The notes below the pieces were generated by a model. The model was given only the letters and a program-made list of their open reading frames with translations. It did not search any database and had not been told where the DNA came from. A stretch of 64,000 bases of DNA from Diabrotica undecimpunctata (Eukaryota > Arthropoda > Insecta > Coleoptera > Chrysomelidae). The translations under genes were made by a program, and so were the position numbers. Position 1 is the stretch's first letter. Every line of letters begins with the position of its first letter. Below, one piece after another: positions 29,691-40,267 of this stretch. The stretch lies in assembly GCF_040954645.1 (NCBI RefSeq), contig NC_092807.1, positions 1,178,001-1,242,000 on the forward strand. Reading direction: 5' to 3'.

Positions 29691-31629
29691 GGGCGTAGGA
29701 AATTTCGACACTAAGCAGGTAGCGACTAAAATTTAATGGCAATTTTCGACACCAGCCCCAATTCCCGTTTTTATCTTACAGGTATATTCGACACCAAATA
29801 AATATAGCTGCGACATTAATAAAATACCATAATTAATTAATTTATTTATTTTAATAAAAGTAATGTGCATTTTATTTCTTTATAACTGTAATAATATCTA
29901 AATATAATACAACTAGTACCTAATTTTTGTACATTTTACCGTTAATATACTTGTATACAATGATTTATTTGCTATTATAGGAATGATAAGATACAGCTTT
30001 TATAAAATCTAACCTACGTATTTGTTGGGATCGTAGTTTATCCATCATTTTCTCCAAAAATGCCAATTTAGCCTTAACAGTAGTATCTTTGATTTTGCTG
30101 GTATATGTAAACTATTTATTTTGACATAAGTGTCTACTTGAAATTCTTTTAACTTTTCAATAAAAATAAAAATAGAAGGATGTGTTGAATAAAAAGAAGA
30201 ATTAAATCTCGAATGAAAGGATTCACAGGCATTTGTGGTCCTCACAATAGACGAATTCTGATTAGACCATATGTGTGGTGGAAATAGAGCGCTATCGAAA
30301 ATGTAATTTTCCAGTAAATAATCTGCATATATATCAAGTGTTGCGTTTATAGGTTTATATGACATTAAATCATAAAGAAAGCATTCTTCAACTTCTGCTG
30401 GATTTAAATAAGTTAAACCAAACGTATGCCTTAACCATTTTCCAATTTCTGAATTTGTATCCTTATATTCTTGTACCAAACCCAAAGATTGAATTTTTTT
30501 AAACCAGTTTTGGTGTAAGTGAAAACGGCATCCACTAGTTTTTGCATTGGGCCACATATACAATAAAGCACAGTGAATTGCTTTTTCAAAGTCCACAAAT
30601 ATTTCAGTTGGCTCTAATGATAATTGAAATGTTTCAAAAATCTTAGACCTTAATAAAGAAAATAAATTTTTGTATGTTATTGACAATTTGTCCTTTAACA
30701 AACAGTATGCTAAAGGAACATAATGTCCATTTTCCAAGCCATGTATAGTAAATAATTGTAGAAAATATTTGGTACTGTATGAAAATGTACCATCCATATA
30801 CAAAGTTTTTAATTTACACAACAAACGAATATTTGTCTCGCATGAAAATACAATTACATTTAATTCAGGATGATTTAAAAACAAAAAACTTTCATTGCGA
30901 CAGGTTTTAGGAGAATAATTAATAACCGCGTTATGGACTTCTGATATGCTTCTTGGTAACGGACCTGGTAACAGTTTACGACGACAGTTGTAAATGTTCT
31001 TTCTTATGCTAGCTATGTCAGGAACCGTCAGCAAATTGGCATCACACTCAGCAACAGCAGTTCTTGTAATTTTGGCAGGCTTTTCCGATATGTGCTCTTG
31101 GGCTTTTCTTTTACATGCATTGGTTACCATCTTTACTTCAAGCTTTTTTGGATCGGCTTCATGATTATGTACCAAATCACTTCTTGTGATGGTGAGGTCC
31201 TCACAGCCTATTGTAAACACTTTTGCGGAACACTTAGTGTTTCTTTGGATGCAGCGCGAAAATATCTCGCCGCTTTTTAACACTTTCTGTTTCGAGAACG
31301 AATGATGCTCCACCACTAATAAATCTCGACCACGGGAACTTTTTATCAAACTCATTTTTTAAATATCCGTATACGTGCACAAGTCAACGTCAAACAAGAA
31401 ATAAATTACAACTGAAATAATTTAGTCACAAGTACACAAGTGCCACGCCCCCCGCCGTGACAATAAATATTGGGAAAACCCGCTTGTCCTGCTTGGGTGC
31501 AAATGTCCATCGCCGCTAATTACCTACCTACCTGCTTTACGCCGCGGTGTCGAAATTTCCTATAATAAAATTTGACCCTTCGATTACCCCAGGTACAAAG
31601 ACAATTTGGTGTCGAAAGTTCGCCCGCCG
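29691..31629 (-). mobile_element. MULE-type transposon with FLYWCH transposase and 8-bp TSD
   Basis: GTTCTGAC is duplicated at 29683-29690 and 31630-31637. The ends are short imperfect inverted repeats (GGGCG...TTTCGACAC). The motif TTCGACACC recurs inside each end: 29745-29753 and 29787-29795 on the left, and 31546-31554 and 31608-31616 in reverse on the right. These are likely transposase-binding sites. The element is about 1.94 kb and holds a single gene. It separates a LINE relic on the right (31640-32243) from unrelated DNA on the left. Confidence 0.85.
30045..31355 (-). CDS. FLYWCH-MULE transposase, nearly intact
   Basis: The 436-residue frame has an N-terminal FLYWCH-type zinc finger (about 16-70; Cys at RCIQRNTKC, His at LVHNHEAD). 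A MULE catalytic domain follows: KTLYMDGTFSYSTKYFLQLF (first Asp, about 187), TEIFVDFEKAIHCALLYMWP (second Asp, about 254), GCRFHLHQNWFKKIQ, and TTNACESFHSRFNSSF (catalytic Glu). The enzyme would cut and paste the element using its TIRs. At the C-terminus a likely one-base shift near 30100 replaces a more protein-like continuation (AKLAFLEKMMDKLRSQQIRR in another frame, open to 29965). The annotated end is therefore probably not the ancestral one. The start at 31355 is the first ATG, followed by SLIKSSRGRDLL. Confidence 0.88.
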   Translation of the reverse strand: MSLIKSSRGRDLLVVEHHSFSKQKVLKSGEIFSRCIQRNTKCSAKVFTIGCEDLTITRSDLVHNHEADPKKLEVKMVTNACKRKAQEHISEKPAKITRTAVAECDANLLTVPDIASIRKNIYNCRRKLLPGPLPRSISEVHNAVINYSPKTCRNESFLFLNHPELNVIVFSCETNIRLLCKLKTLYMDGTFSYSTKYFLQLFTIHGLENGHYVPLAYCLLKDKLSITYKNLFSLLRSKIFETFQLSLEPTEIFVDFEKAIHCALLYMWPNAKTSGCRFHLHQNWFKKIQSLGLVQEYKDTNSEIGKWLRHTFGLTYLNPAEVEECFLYDLMSYKPINATLDIYADYLLENYIFDSALFPPHIWSNQNSSIVRTTNACESFHSRFNSSFYSTHPSIFIFIEKLKEFQVDTYVKINSLHIPAKSKILLLRLNWHFWRK

Positions 31630-31639
31630 GTTCTGACCA

Positions 31640-32243
31640 CTTTTGTAACTTTTCCCATCCGCTGCAAAACATCCTCGTTACCGACTCTCTATCTACCCAG
31701 CTTCACAGAATTCTCCGATACACCCAGATTTCAAAGGTTTCAAGTCTTCTTACCAATGTATCTGTTAAAGTCCTACCTTCGACACCTTACAAAAAAAGTA
31801 GGGAACACATAACATCTTCTCTAACAACTCTAACAACTAATCTAATGTTCAGTCTCAAAGTAATATTCTTGCCACATAAGATTTTCTTCAACTTAAAAAT
31901 GCAGCGTTATCCTTCTATAAATGTATTCTAATTTCTTTGCTCATGTTCCAGTTCTCATTTAGATTACAACCAAAATAAGTGATACTGTTGGTTTCTTTCA
32001 GTTGTTCTCCGTAAGCTGTTATTGCTTTTGGTTGTAGTGGGGCGTTTTACTGACAACCATTACCTTTGTCTCTGTGGTGTTTAACTTCAGTCCATATTTG
32101 TAACACTTTGTGGTAATCCTATTAATCAGATGTTGAAGGTCTTCAAAACTATTTGCAATCAACACCGAGTTATCTGCGTAATGGTTTATTGAATAAATAT
32201 ATAATATTTTATGCCTGACTAGATTATGTAGGTATGTACCCAT
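31640..32243 (-). pseudogene. RTE-like LINE RT thumb/tail relic
   Basis: The 74-codon ORF reads NHYADNSVLIANSFEDLQHL, in which the catalytic YADD has become YADN, then YKYGLKLNTTETKVMVVSKT. Below it, frameshifted pieces give NSITYFGCNLNENWNMSKEI, then RLETFEIWVYRRILRSW near 31750, parallel to the copy at 53.3-54.7 kb. The MULE element inserted at its lower end. Confidence 0.75.
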
Positions 32244-32267
32244 ATTATTAGTTTATTATAATTATTG

Positions 32268-33049
32268 ATGATATCGTCATAATTGGAAGAACCCAAAATG
32301 AAGCAGTGGAGGCTTTCACACGTATCAAAAATGCCGCAGAAAACATCGGACTTCTGATTAACATCCAGAAAACTAAATATATGCCGGCCATATCAGAATT
32401 CAACAAAATAACTTAGAGGTGCAACACGAAACGATAGAAATGGTAAAAGAATTCTGCTACTTAGGATCACTGGTAAACTACAAAAATAACACATCCAACG
32501 AGATAAAAAAAGAATATGCGGTGCTAACCGCTGTTATTTTGGCCTGGGCCCTCAACTAAGAGCGAGAAGTATGTCAATAGCAACAAAGTGCAAACTTTAT
32601 AAAACAATAATACGCCCAGTGCTCACATACGGATCGGAAACATGGGCAATAACGACCCGAGATGAAGAGTTACTGAGGACCTACATATTGAGGACCATAT
32701 ATGGCGGAGTAAACGAACAGGGTCTGTGGAGAAGGCGATATAACTTTGAACTCTATAGACTTTTTGGTGATGCAGATATTGTGAAGGCCATCAAAATAAA
32801 CCGCCTAAGGTGGGTGGGCCACGTTATGCGCATGGATGAGAGTGATCCCACTAAAATAACTATGCTAAACAGGCCGGTCGGAAGAAGAAGAAGGGGGCGA
32901 CCTAAACTCAGATATCTGGACGTACAGGAAGATCTGAGGGAGATTGAAGTGAGGGGCTGGAGAAGACAGACACTCGATAGGGAAGGATGGAAGAATGTTT
33001 TGAAGCAGGCCAAGCTCACGAAGGGCTGTAGCGCCAACTGATGATGATG
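32268..33049 (+). mobile_element. 5'-truncated RTE-like LINE with 13-bp TSD
   Basis: ATTATAATTATTG occurs at 32255-32267 and 33050-33062 around the element. The sequence opens with DDIVIIGRTQNEAVEAF, just inside the RT active site, so truncation cut the catalytic motif. It continues through two frame breaks into the 156-codon ORF 32571-33041: RPVLTYGSETWAI, LRTIYGGVNEQGLWRRRYNF, RLRWVGHVMRMDE, GRRRRGRPKLRYL. A short GAT/ATG repeat follows the stop, as in the copy at 2498-2894. The element is clearly dead on arrival. Confidence 0.9.
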
Positions 33050-33062
33050 ATTATAATTATTG

Positions 33063-33950
33063 CAACATTTGGGACGCCATTAAATAAGAATGCATACAGA
33101 AAAATTAGTAAAGAAGCTATATGTGTACTAAATTCTCTGGACTATAAATAGAAATATTATCGACGAGAATATATAATTGAATAAAACAACAAGTGCTTTA
33201 ATTGATCTATGTTGTGTAATTAGTTATTTATTGAACAATTAAAACGATCGATGTCTAACCAGATAATACTAACAAGTTTTATAAATAAAAATATCGATTG
33301 TAGTCATTGTCGATCAATTGAGTTGTGCGGTAATGAGCAAGTGACTCTACCATAATGTTAATTCGAAAGTTACACTCAGTGAAGTGTATGTTTCGCATGA
33401 TTCATTTGTTTTAATGAAAATTACACGTGTTTTAGATAATTTACTAGGTTTTTTTATATTATACATTTATTTTAATTCATTTTCGCAATTAAAAGGATAA
33501 TCGATGAAAGTAGTGCGTAGATTTTCCTTTCTACACATAATACAGCCATCGAAAAAAACATAATTAGAGCAGGCCTTGGAATAAACGTTCCTTCGGTTAA
33601 AACGTTACTGTCATCAGCAATTTGAAACAATTATAACTTTACTTAAATATAAAATTACCAGATTTCTTTAAAACATAAATTTAAACAAACTGAGATGAGA
33701 CGTTTAAGTCATTTTGGTTACTTTTATATATTTTTTTTTACTAAAGACACAGAAGTGTACTTACATTAAAATCTGGTCAGTAAGATCAATTATCAATTTG
33801 TTTCTAACTTAAATTACTAATGAAATCTTAAAATTAGGTGTCTACTCACTAGTATCTTTCCTATTATTTCTAATAACTAGCATTAAATTTAGCATGCATA
33901 CTCGCACAACACTTTACTCTGCTTTTCACTCACTCATTTTACCAGTTCAA
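33063..33950. other. No recognisable gene
   Basis: AT-rich DNA. On the minus strand near 33580-33620 GCTGATGACAGTAACG and CCGAAGGAACG recall 3' regions of Penelope-like or related retroelements, but no coding sequence is attached. Confidence 0.4.
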
Positions 33951-33954
33951 AAGG

Positions 33955-34140
33955 CTTTGTTCTTTTGAGCCTTCTCTCTAGGTTCGTATTGTCGAGGAGC
34001 TGGATAGCCTCGACGTTTACATGATGATGAAGTCGTTGTTCATGGCTCCCTGCAAATTTCTTGATTATCTGATTGACATCTTCCATCTTGAGGTCCCGGT
34101 GAAGGTCGTTGTTCCTAACGTACCAAGGCGTTACTTAAAA
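33955..34140 (-). pseudogene. Jockey-type LINE ORF2 C-terminus
   Basis: The minus frame reads VTPWYVRNNDLHRDLKMEDV, then NQIIKKFAGSHEQRLHHH and VEAIQLLDN. The PWYVRNxxIHRDL pattern is characteristic of the C-terminal end of Jockey-clade ORF2 proteins. Only this last block survives. 34140-35070 shows no further gene. Confidence 0.65.
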
Positions 34141-35076
34141 GGTCACTTTTATATATAACAAAACTTATAAACAAGGTAATATTATACAGTGATCAGTTTT
34201 AAGTATTTTCAAAAGTTTTGAAAATACTGCTAAACTCACTGCTAACGGATAGAACCAACAAATGGTGTATCCGTTAATAGCAACTAGAACTACATCCCGA
34301 AACCCGTTAGACACCTGTCAACACGTGTGCAGCTGTAAACAACGGTTGAGAAAATATTAGTGTTTTCGTGATTATGATACAAAGATACTAAAGTACATTC
34401 GTTTACCAAATTCCCATCTGTAAACATGAGCACGTGTTGATATTCGCCGTCTCATTCGTCAAGAGGCTATTAAATATAATTTATTACCTTAAGCCAGACA
34501 GATTCTCATGTTACAGATCCAAACTTGCCAGCATTTTAAATTCAAATTGTATCGTGTTGATTTTTAAGTTAATATATTGTGTTATATTTATGTTATAGTT
34601 ATTATTAAGTTATTTGCCGGTCGTGTTATTTTTTAGAGTTTAGTTTAATTGTGATATAATGAATAAATTTCAAGAAATTCTGACACTAACAGTTTCAAAA
34701 GTAAATATTTTTAAAAATCATATGATACACATCAGTACGACCCTGTTTGGCTTTCACGTGCTTCTATTGACAATTGGGAATTTGTAAGATGAATACGGTT
34801 TACTACTTACTGTTCAAGTAAGTAATCACAACATTTATATTTTTATTTCTCTTAATTCATTAAATAGACCATAGTTTAGGGATTATTTTCGTCACCTAAC
34901 CTCCAAATTATTAAACCCCGTTGTGGGTGAAATTTGATATTGTTTAGCTTTAGAACAAGTTTTCCTAAATTGGACCAGCAATTGACTTGTAAATTGGACC
35001 GGTCAAATTTAGGCAACCGTATTGTAAATTAAACCAATCCTACTTAGTTCTTGATAGATTTATTTTTTATTTCAGA

Positions 35077-35235
35077 ATGTCATCACGTGGTAAATGCGAC
35101 AAGTGGAGCACAAATGATTTAAGCAATGCTATTTCCTAATTTTTCGTAATTGTTCTTAAGGCCTTAATGAATGTGCAAGGTTGTTTAAAGTACCTAAAGC
35201 TACACTAAAAAGACATCTCGAAGAGAAAAACAAGC
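35077..35235 (+). pseudogene. psq-type helix-turn-helix fragment (pogo-like transposase)
   Basis: It starts MSSRGKCDKWSTNDLSNAIS after a splice-acceptor-like TTTATTTTTTATTTCAG. After a stop and shift it reads LNECARLFKVPKATLKRHLE, the recognition-helix pattern of the pipsqueak-type HTH used by pogo/Tigger transposases and jerky-like proteins. The catalytic part is missing, and a LINE fragment begins about 25 bp downstream. Confidence 0.55.
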
Positions 35236-35257
35236 GGGCAAATAATACAATAAAACA

Positions 35258-35880
35258 ATGGGCAGATTTACTATATTTAATAAAGAAGTTGAAGCAGTAG
35301 AAAGTTTCTCATATCTGGGAGTTGCAATAAGCACGGATGCAAGAAAAGAACCAAAAATACAAATGGCAACAAAGTTTATTTTTTACTCACCTATGTGCTC
35401 CGTTTCAAAACACGCTGGAGATCGAAAATCAGGGTCTACAAAATAATTATTAGACTAATAGTATGTTATGGATAAGAGACATCGATAATGACAGAAAACA
35501 CAAAAAGAAACTTCCAGAAAGTTGGAAGTGTTTGAAAGAAAAGTACTAAGGAAGGTATTTGGATCGACTAACGAAAACGGAGTATGGAGAGATCCAGGTA
35601 CAACCATGACCTCTACCAACTCTTTAAAAAGACACCGTCTAAGAATTCGTTAAACTTAAGAGACTTGGATCGTGTAGTAAGAATTGAGGCTGAAATATTG
35701 CCGAAAAGAACCTTAAATAGTAAAATGCAGGGTGTAAGACCAAAAGGAAGGTCACGGAAAAGGTGGGAAGATGAAATGGCAGCAGAAGCGTAAAATTTGC
35801 TAGAAGTGAGAACTTGGAAAAGATCGACGCGGAACCGTCAAGGTTGGAGGTATAGTTTGGAGAAGACCAAGGTTCGATCT
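35258..35880 (+). pseudogene. RTE-like LINE thumb and tail relic
   Basis: The first ORF has VEAVESFSYLGVAISTD (the KYLG motif region). Frameshifted middle pieces give KVLRKVFGSTNENGVWRD. The second ORF (35584-35793) has YNHDLYQLFKKT and, later, KRTLNSKMQGVRPKGRSRKR ending in WEDEMAAEA, the RGRPxKRWxDEV tail. Order and motifs match LINE ORFs, and at least four frame breaks are present. RT active site and endonuclease are missing. Confidence 0.72.
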
Positions 35881-36599
35881 GAGCTGCAGTGCCATTGGAG
35901 AGAGAGATGTTTTTAAAAGAGTGCCCAAATCATCCAAATTTAAGTGCGTTTCTCTTGTTTTTATGTGCAGTTTAACAAAACCATTCATTAGTTTGACCCA
36001 TCCAACTGTAGGAGTATAAACTTCATTAAAAGAATATCAGGACTTCTAGCTCTGTTAATTGTTTTTTCAGTTCTTGCAGATAGTAATTAGAGAAATTTTT
36101 AGATGGATTTCTGTAACACCATCAAATTCCGATACAGTATTTTTTTTTTGCTTCAGTGCATTTTTAATAAAATATCACTAGTTGATTGGTGTCTGTGTCG
36201 TTCATTCATTCAACACATCTATTTTTTTGCATTGCTCATGACTGACAACACGAACCAAAAAGATGGATTTTTTCACGATCGAAAATATTTCTATTCGTGA
36301 AAGAATTTATTCTTCGTATTACGCAAATCTAATCCGTTTACACAAAGGGTAGCTTATGAAAGCGTGGCTCACGTTCGTGATTCACTATCCACAACAACGC
36401 GGCTTAAAATTACGCAACCGTGAGCGAACGGAAATAGAAACCTAGTCATGCGATCATCATTAAATATCTATGCGGTCTTATGGTGTGCCACAGATTTTGG
36501 TCCATTGGTGAAAACTAAGACTCAGGTTACCAGAGCAAAATCTTTTTCTTCTTTCTTCTTTCATGTAGGCTTTAAAGCCTGTTTCTTCTTCTATATTAA

Positions 36600-36985
36600 C
36601 AATAAATTGTTTAAATTATCGCACCATCTTTTTCTTTGGTCTGCCAATACTTCTTCGTCCATTTGGTGACATATCTCGTGCTATTCGTACTATCCTATCC
36701 TCTGCCATTCTACTAATGTGTTCGTTCCACTTCTGTTTCCGTTTTGTCATTTATCCATTTATGTCTTCTTTATACTTTTCCCTGATATTCATCGGAGTAT
36801 TTTCATCTCTTTGCTTCTAGTAGTCGTTTTGTTTTAGATGTGTCAGGTCTTGTCTCCGCCGTGTATGTTAATATAGGTCTAACTGCTGCTTTATAGATTC
36901 TTGTTTTTGTGTCTTGTCTTAGGTGTTTGTCTTGTCGTAGTTCTTCTTCCACATCTCCGCAAAATCCCTGTGTAAATTATGTATA
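36600..36985 (-). pseudogene. LINE C-terminal relic
   Basis: On the minus strand: LRQDTKTRIYKAAVRPILTY followed by TAETRPDTSKTKRLLEA, the RT thumb stretch (IYKxxVRPxLTYxAETR) of RTE/BovB-like elements. Degraded sequence with WVERTH- and STRYVTKWTKKYWQT-like pieces follows. No boundaries could be set. Confidence 0.6.
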
Positions 36986-37140
36986 AGAATGGGTACATGA
37001 AACGTTATAGCGGCTTCCCATGATCGGCGATTCTACAGATCATCGCGCACAGCCGATGAGCACCTACGGCAACTCCGTGCTCAAAGTAAGCACCGTGAGC
37101 AAAGCTACTAGGAGCTAAAATGGGAAATACTAGGTATTAT

Positions 37141-37250
37141 CCACAATATTATATGGCATTGAAGCGTAGACGTTGAAAAAATCGAACCTACATAAATTAG
37201 AAGTGTTCAAAAGGCGTTCTGCTCTCAATATGCTACCGTAAAATGTTCTG
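37141..37250 (+). pseudogene. Short LINE thumb scrap
   Basis: The plus strand reads TILYGIEA-stop-TLKKSNLHKLEVFKRR, i.e. the LLYGxEAWTLKK...LExFxxR segment of RTE-like RT. It is about 110 bp only. Confidence 0.4.
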
Positions 37251-37429
37251 TAAATGTTCAAAATGGGAAAAAATTCGAACGGTTAAAATAAGAACTTGAA
37301 GTACAATACCTATGAATAAAGAAAGAATCACCATGATTTTCAATTATTGTCAAATTTCCAGTTTGGGTATTTACAGATACGCCATCACGCGCTGGAATTT
37401 AAAGAGTTCTTTTTCTTCTTTTTCGTTTT

Positions 37430-37700
37430 ATGAAGACATGACTCTTATGTAGGTAGTCTGTTTTTCAATGTTCTTCCAGTAAGTTGTCGTTCCATCGTTT
37501 TCGTGGTCTTCCTATTGATCGTTTTCCTATTGGGAAACCGTCTCTTGACGTCTTTACTGCTCTATTTGTTGTCATTTGGCTTATATGATCGTTCTATTCT
37601 ATTCTTTTATTTTTTACCCAGTTGTTCTCTACATTGCATCTATTTAGTATATCTGTACTTCTAACTCTGTCCTATAGTGTCTCAGCACATACCAACCCTG
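37430..37700 (-). pseudogene. LINE C-terminal tail relic
   Basis: Minus frames give RIEWNDHISQMTTNRAVKTS, then DGFPIGKRSIGRPRKRWND and NLLEEH. This is the W-x-DHI...GRPRKRW tail of RTE/BovB-like ORFs, with stops. The stretch 37720-38920 has no recognisable repeat. Its 37960-38350 part is less AT-rich and looks single-copy. Confidence 0.6.
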
Positions 37701-39159
37701 AGTCGAATTCTGACTTATCGAGGAGGATTTTCTATTATATTTTTGTTAATTAACGATTCGTGTTAAGTTGCGTCTTTCTAGGAAATAAAAAGGAAGATGG
37801 AAATGAAAAGTTTAAAGAAAAGAAAATCATCTTTCTACTTTCACTAGAAATTTCAAAGTAGCTATTGGAAATGATTTTTAAAAAAGGAAATCACATCTAT
37901 TTATTCTGCATAAAAATTTCAGGAAGTCTTTCAGTTCAAAGCGTTCCTAATCATTAGGAACGGCCAAAAAGAGTGACAACTTCCATGTTGTAAATTGAGA
38001 CAAGGTCCCTAATGAGTTGGGCGGTATAAAACGTCATTCAAGTCTCAAAAACTTCTATTAATCCAAAGTGTATAAAAGTTTAAAGTGCATCTCTCGAACA
38101 GAGTTCGACTTGGCCCCCAAAGTCGTCGTGAAATATTCATCCACCCCTTTTTTAGGCTGATCGTCATTTCCATTTTAATAATTAGGGGAATATTTGGTCG
38201 CAGGAGACTGCTATAATGTTCCGGAGACGAACCTATGAAGTCGACTCTTTAAAGGTACCGTTAAATATTAACCTGACCCTTTTTAACTTCAATTAGGAAA
38301 GTCTGGAGAACGGTATTGGTGATTTAGGGCGTTCATTATTTACATAATGGCGGAAAGATAGCGATTTCTGGAACAGTTACTTTTAAGATGTTCAAATTCG
38401 GTTTCTTACAAAACACTAGAAAATATTAGAGATAATACGAGACAAGTCTCTTAAAAATATGATTTAAACATTTCAAGTTAGGTTAGGAAATTTTTTTGAA
38501 TAGACAAAATCTTGAGTATAATAGAAAATAATTCTAAGCCTTGTCTTTCTTCTTAGTGTGCTTCAACTTTTTAGGATGTTGGCAACCCTCATTCCACATA
38601 CTCTATCTGCAGCAGAGCTGAAGAGTGCTATTGTTGTTTTTCCATACCACTGCCTTAAATTTTTCAACGTGCATAATTTCTCTGGTTTTTTTCTTTCCAC
38701 CTTTCCCTATATAACCAATCACAATAACTCATATATTTCATATTTCAGTATGTTGTAATAACTCTGAGCTTTAGGTCAAATATTGTGACAATTACCTCAC
38801 AGAAGACAAATAAGACTAAATAGAGATTTGAGACTTCTCTAGAGTGGGTTAAAACTCAAAGGGAGGATTATCCTAGTTTGGCCTAGAACAAGGCTTAAAT
38901 CAAAACAAAAACATGTATTTTTAAAACAGTGGCTGCCACCATAAGAGTGTTAGGTAAATTCCCCAGGTGCCAAAGTGAAAAATGCTCACAAAACAATATT
39001 TATTCATACAAATGGGTAATAATATAAAGTAAATTTACATTCTTACAATGTTTTTTGAAAAACATAGCAAGATCACGGGTGATCCTAATGGCACTGCAGT
39101 AACGTATTACACACGTAGAATCCACTAGTATCATCGGTGATCGTGAACAAGCTAATTCT

Positions 39160-40140
39160 TTTTAGTTCAATATGTCACACAGTAAATTTTTTCGCAAACA
39201 TTATAAAATGTAGAAACAAGTTTGGGTTTCTTTTGAGCTTCTTTACTGCCTTTTGTTGTAACTGTTTCAGTGTAACATTGATTAAAACGTTTTCTCTTCT
39301 TTCTATTGTTTGTAGTTTTGGAGTCAACTGTAACAATCATATGCTTTACACTAGTAATAAGTTCTTGCATCGGACTGTAATTGACTAAAATAAAGAGTAG
39401 CATTTCCCGAAATGGGATAACTTGCTGTGTTGGTCTGTCAAAGGAATTATATATTATTAAACTATTGGTGACAGCCGTATTCAATAAAACTTCAATTGCA
39501 GCTTTATGGTACCAGCTAACAGTTTTTCTCAGAGGTGAGAAATAGCTTGCGAGTTGATCTGAGACCTCAACATCATATTTTCCTTTGTTGTAGTCAATAA
39601 CTGCTTCAGGTTTAATTATTGCTCACCATCTTTCTTATGTTTACCTGTCAATTCCATGTCTGGTCGTCAAGAAGAGGATATCACGTTTATCGTGTCATTT
39701 GCCTATTACAATGCCAGGATGTTCCTTTCCAACTATCTCTCCTTTTTTTAATTTTGCGGAAAGTATATCTTCTGGAATATATTTTCTGTTTTTACGTAGT
39801 GTTCCTAATAAGTGACTATTAGCATCTAATAATTGTTTTGCTAAAGGCACAGACGTGTAGTAATTATTGGTTATTACAACTCTTTCTTTTTGTAGATAGT
39901 CTTTTGCTAAATCTAGTTCAATTTTTCCTGATAAATCCTGACCTTTATTAGCCATTTTGCTGGTATACATAATCATTTTTAGATCATAACCGGCAGGATT
40001 ACATAATTTAAACAGATTCAAGCCATAGAAGTGACGCTTTGAACGTATATATTGTTTGAAAAGTAGTTTTCCTTGAAAGGGAATCATGCTTTCATCACAA
40101 AACTAGTATTGAGCCAGAATTACATTGTTCGGCAAAACGT
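39160..40140 (-). pseudogene. piggyBac-like transposase, disrupted
   Basis: From 40140 down: NNVILAQY-stop-FCDESMIPFQGKL (the DE-x-(M/L)-x-PF-x-G block with a catalytic Asp), LFKQYIRSKRHFYGLNLFKL, VVITNNYYTSVPLAKQLL (the DN-(F/Y)-(F/Y)TS block, here TNNYYTS with the Asp changed to Asn), and LGTLRKNRKYIPEDI. After frame breaks a 105-codon ORF (39484-39167) gives TPIQQVIPFRE-like sequence and a basic Cys-containing tail (RKRFNQCYTETV). At least one catalytic Asp is lost and the N-terminus is missing. It cannot be active as it stands. Confidence 0.8.
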
Positions 40141-40267
40141 AATTGTGTCATTTCAAATTATTTTATGACAACGATCATTTGGTAAGGCAGCTGTGTTATC
40201 AGCAAAATATAAAAATCTCAAAAAAAGCTGAAATCTGTTTCTGGTATAAAACGAATAAACTACAGAT

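Noticed and set aside
33580..33625. Second hammerhead candidate (CTGATGACAGTAACG...CCGAAGG)
   Set aside because: It lacks the GAAA box and a pairing stem II, so only the CTGATGA box matches.
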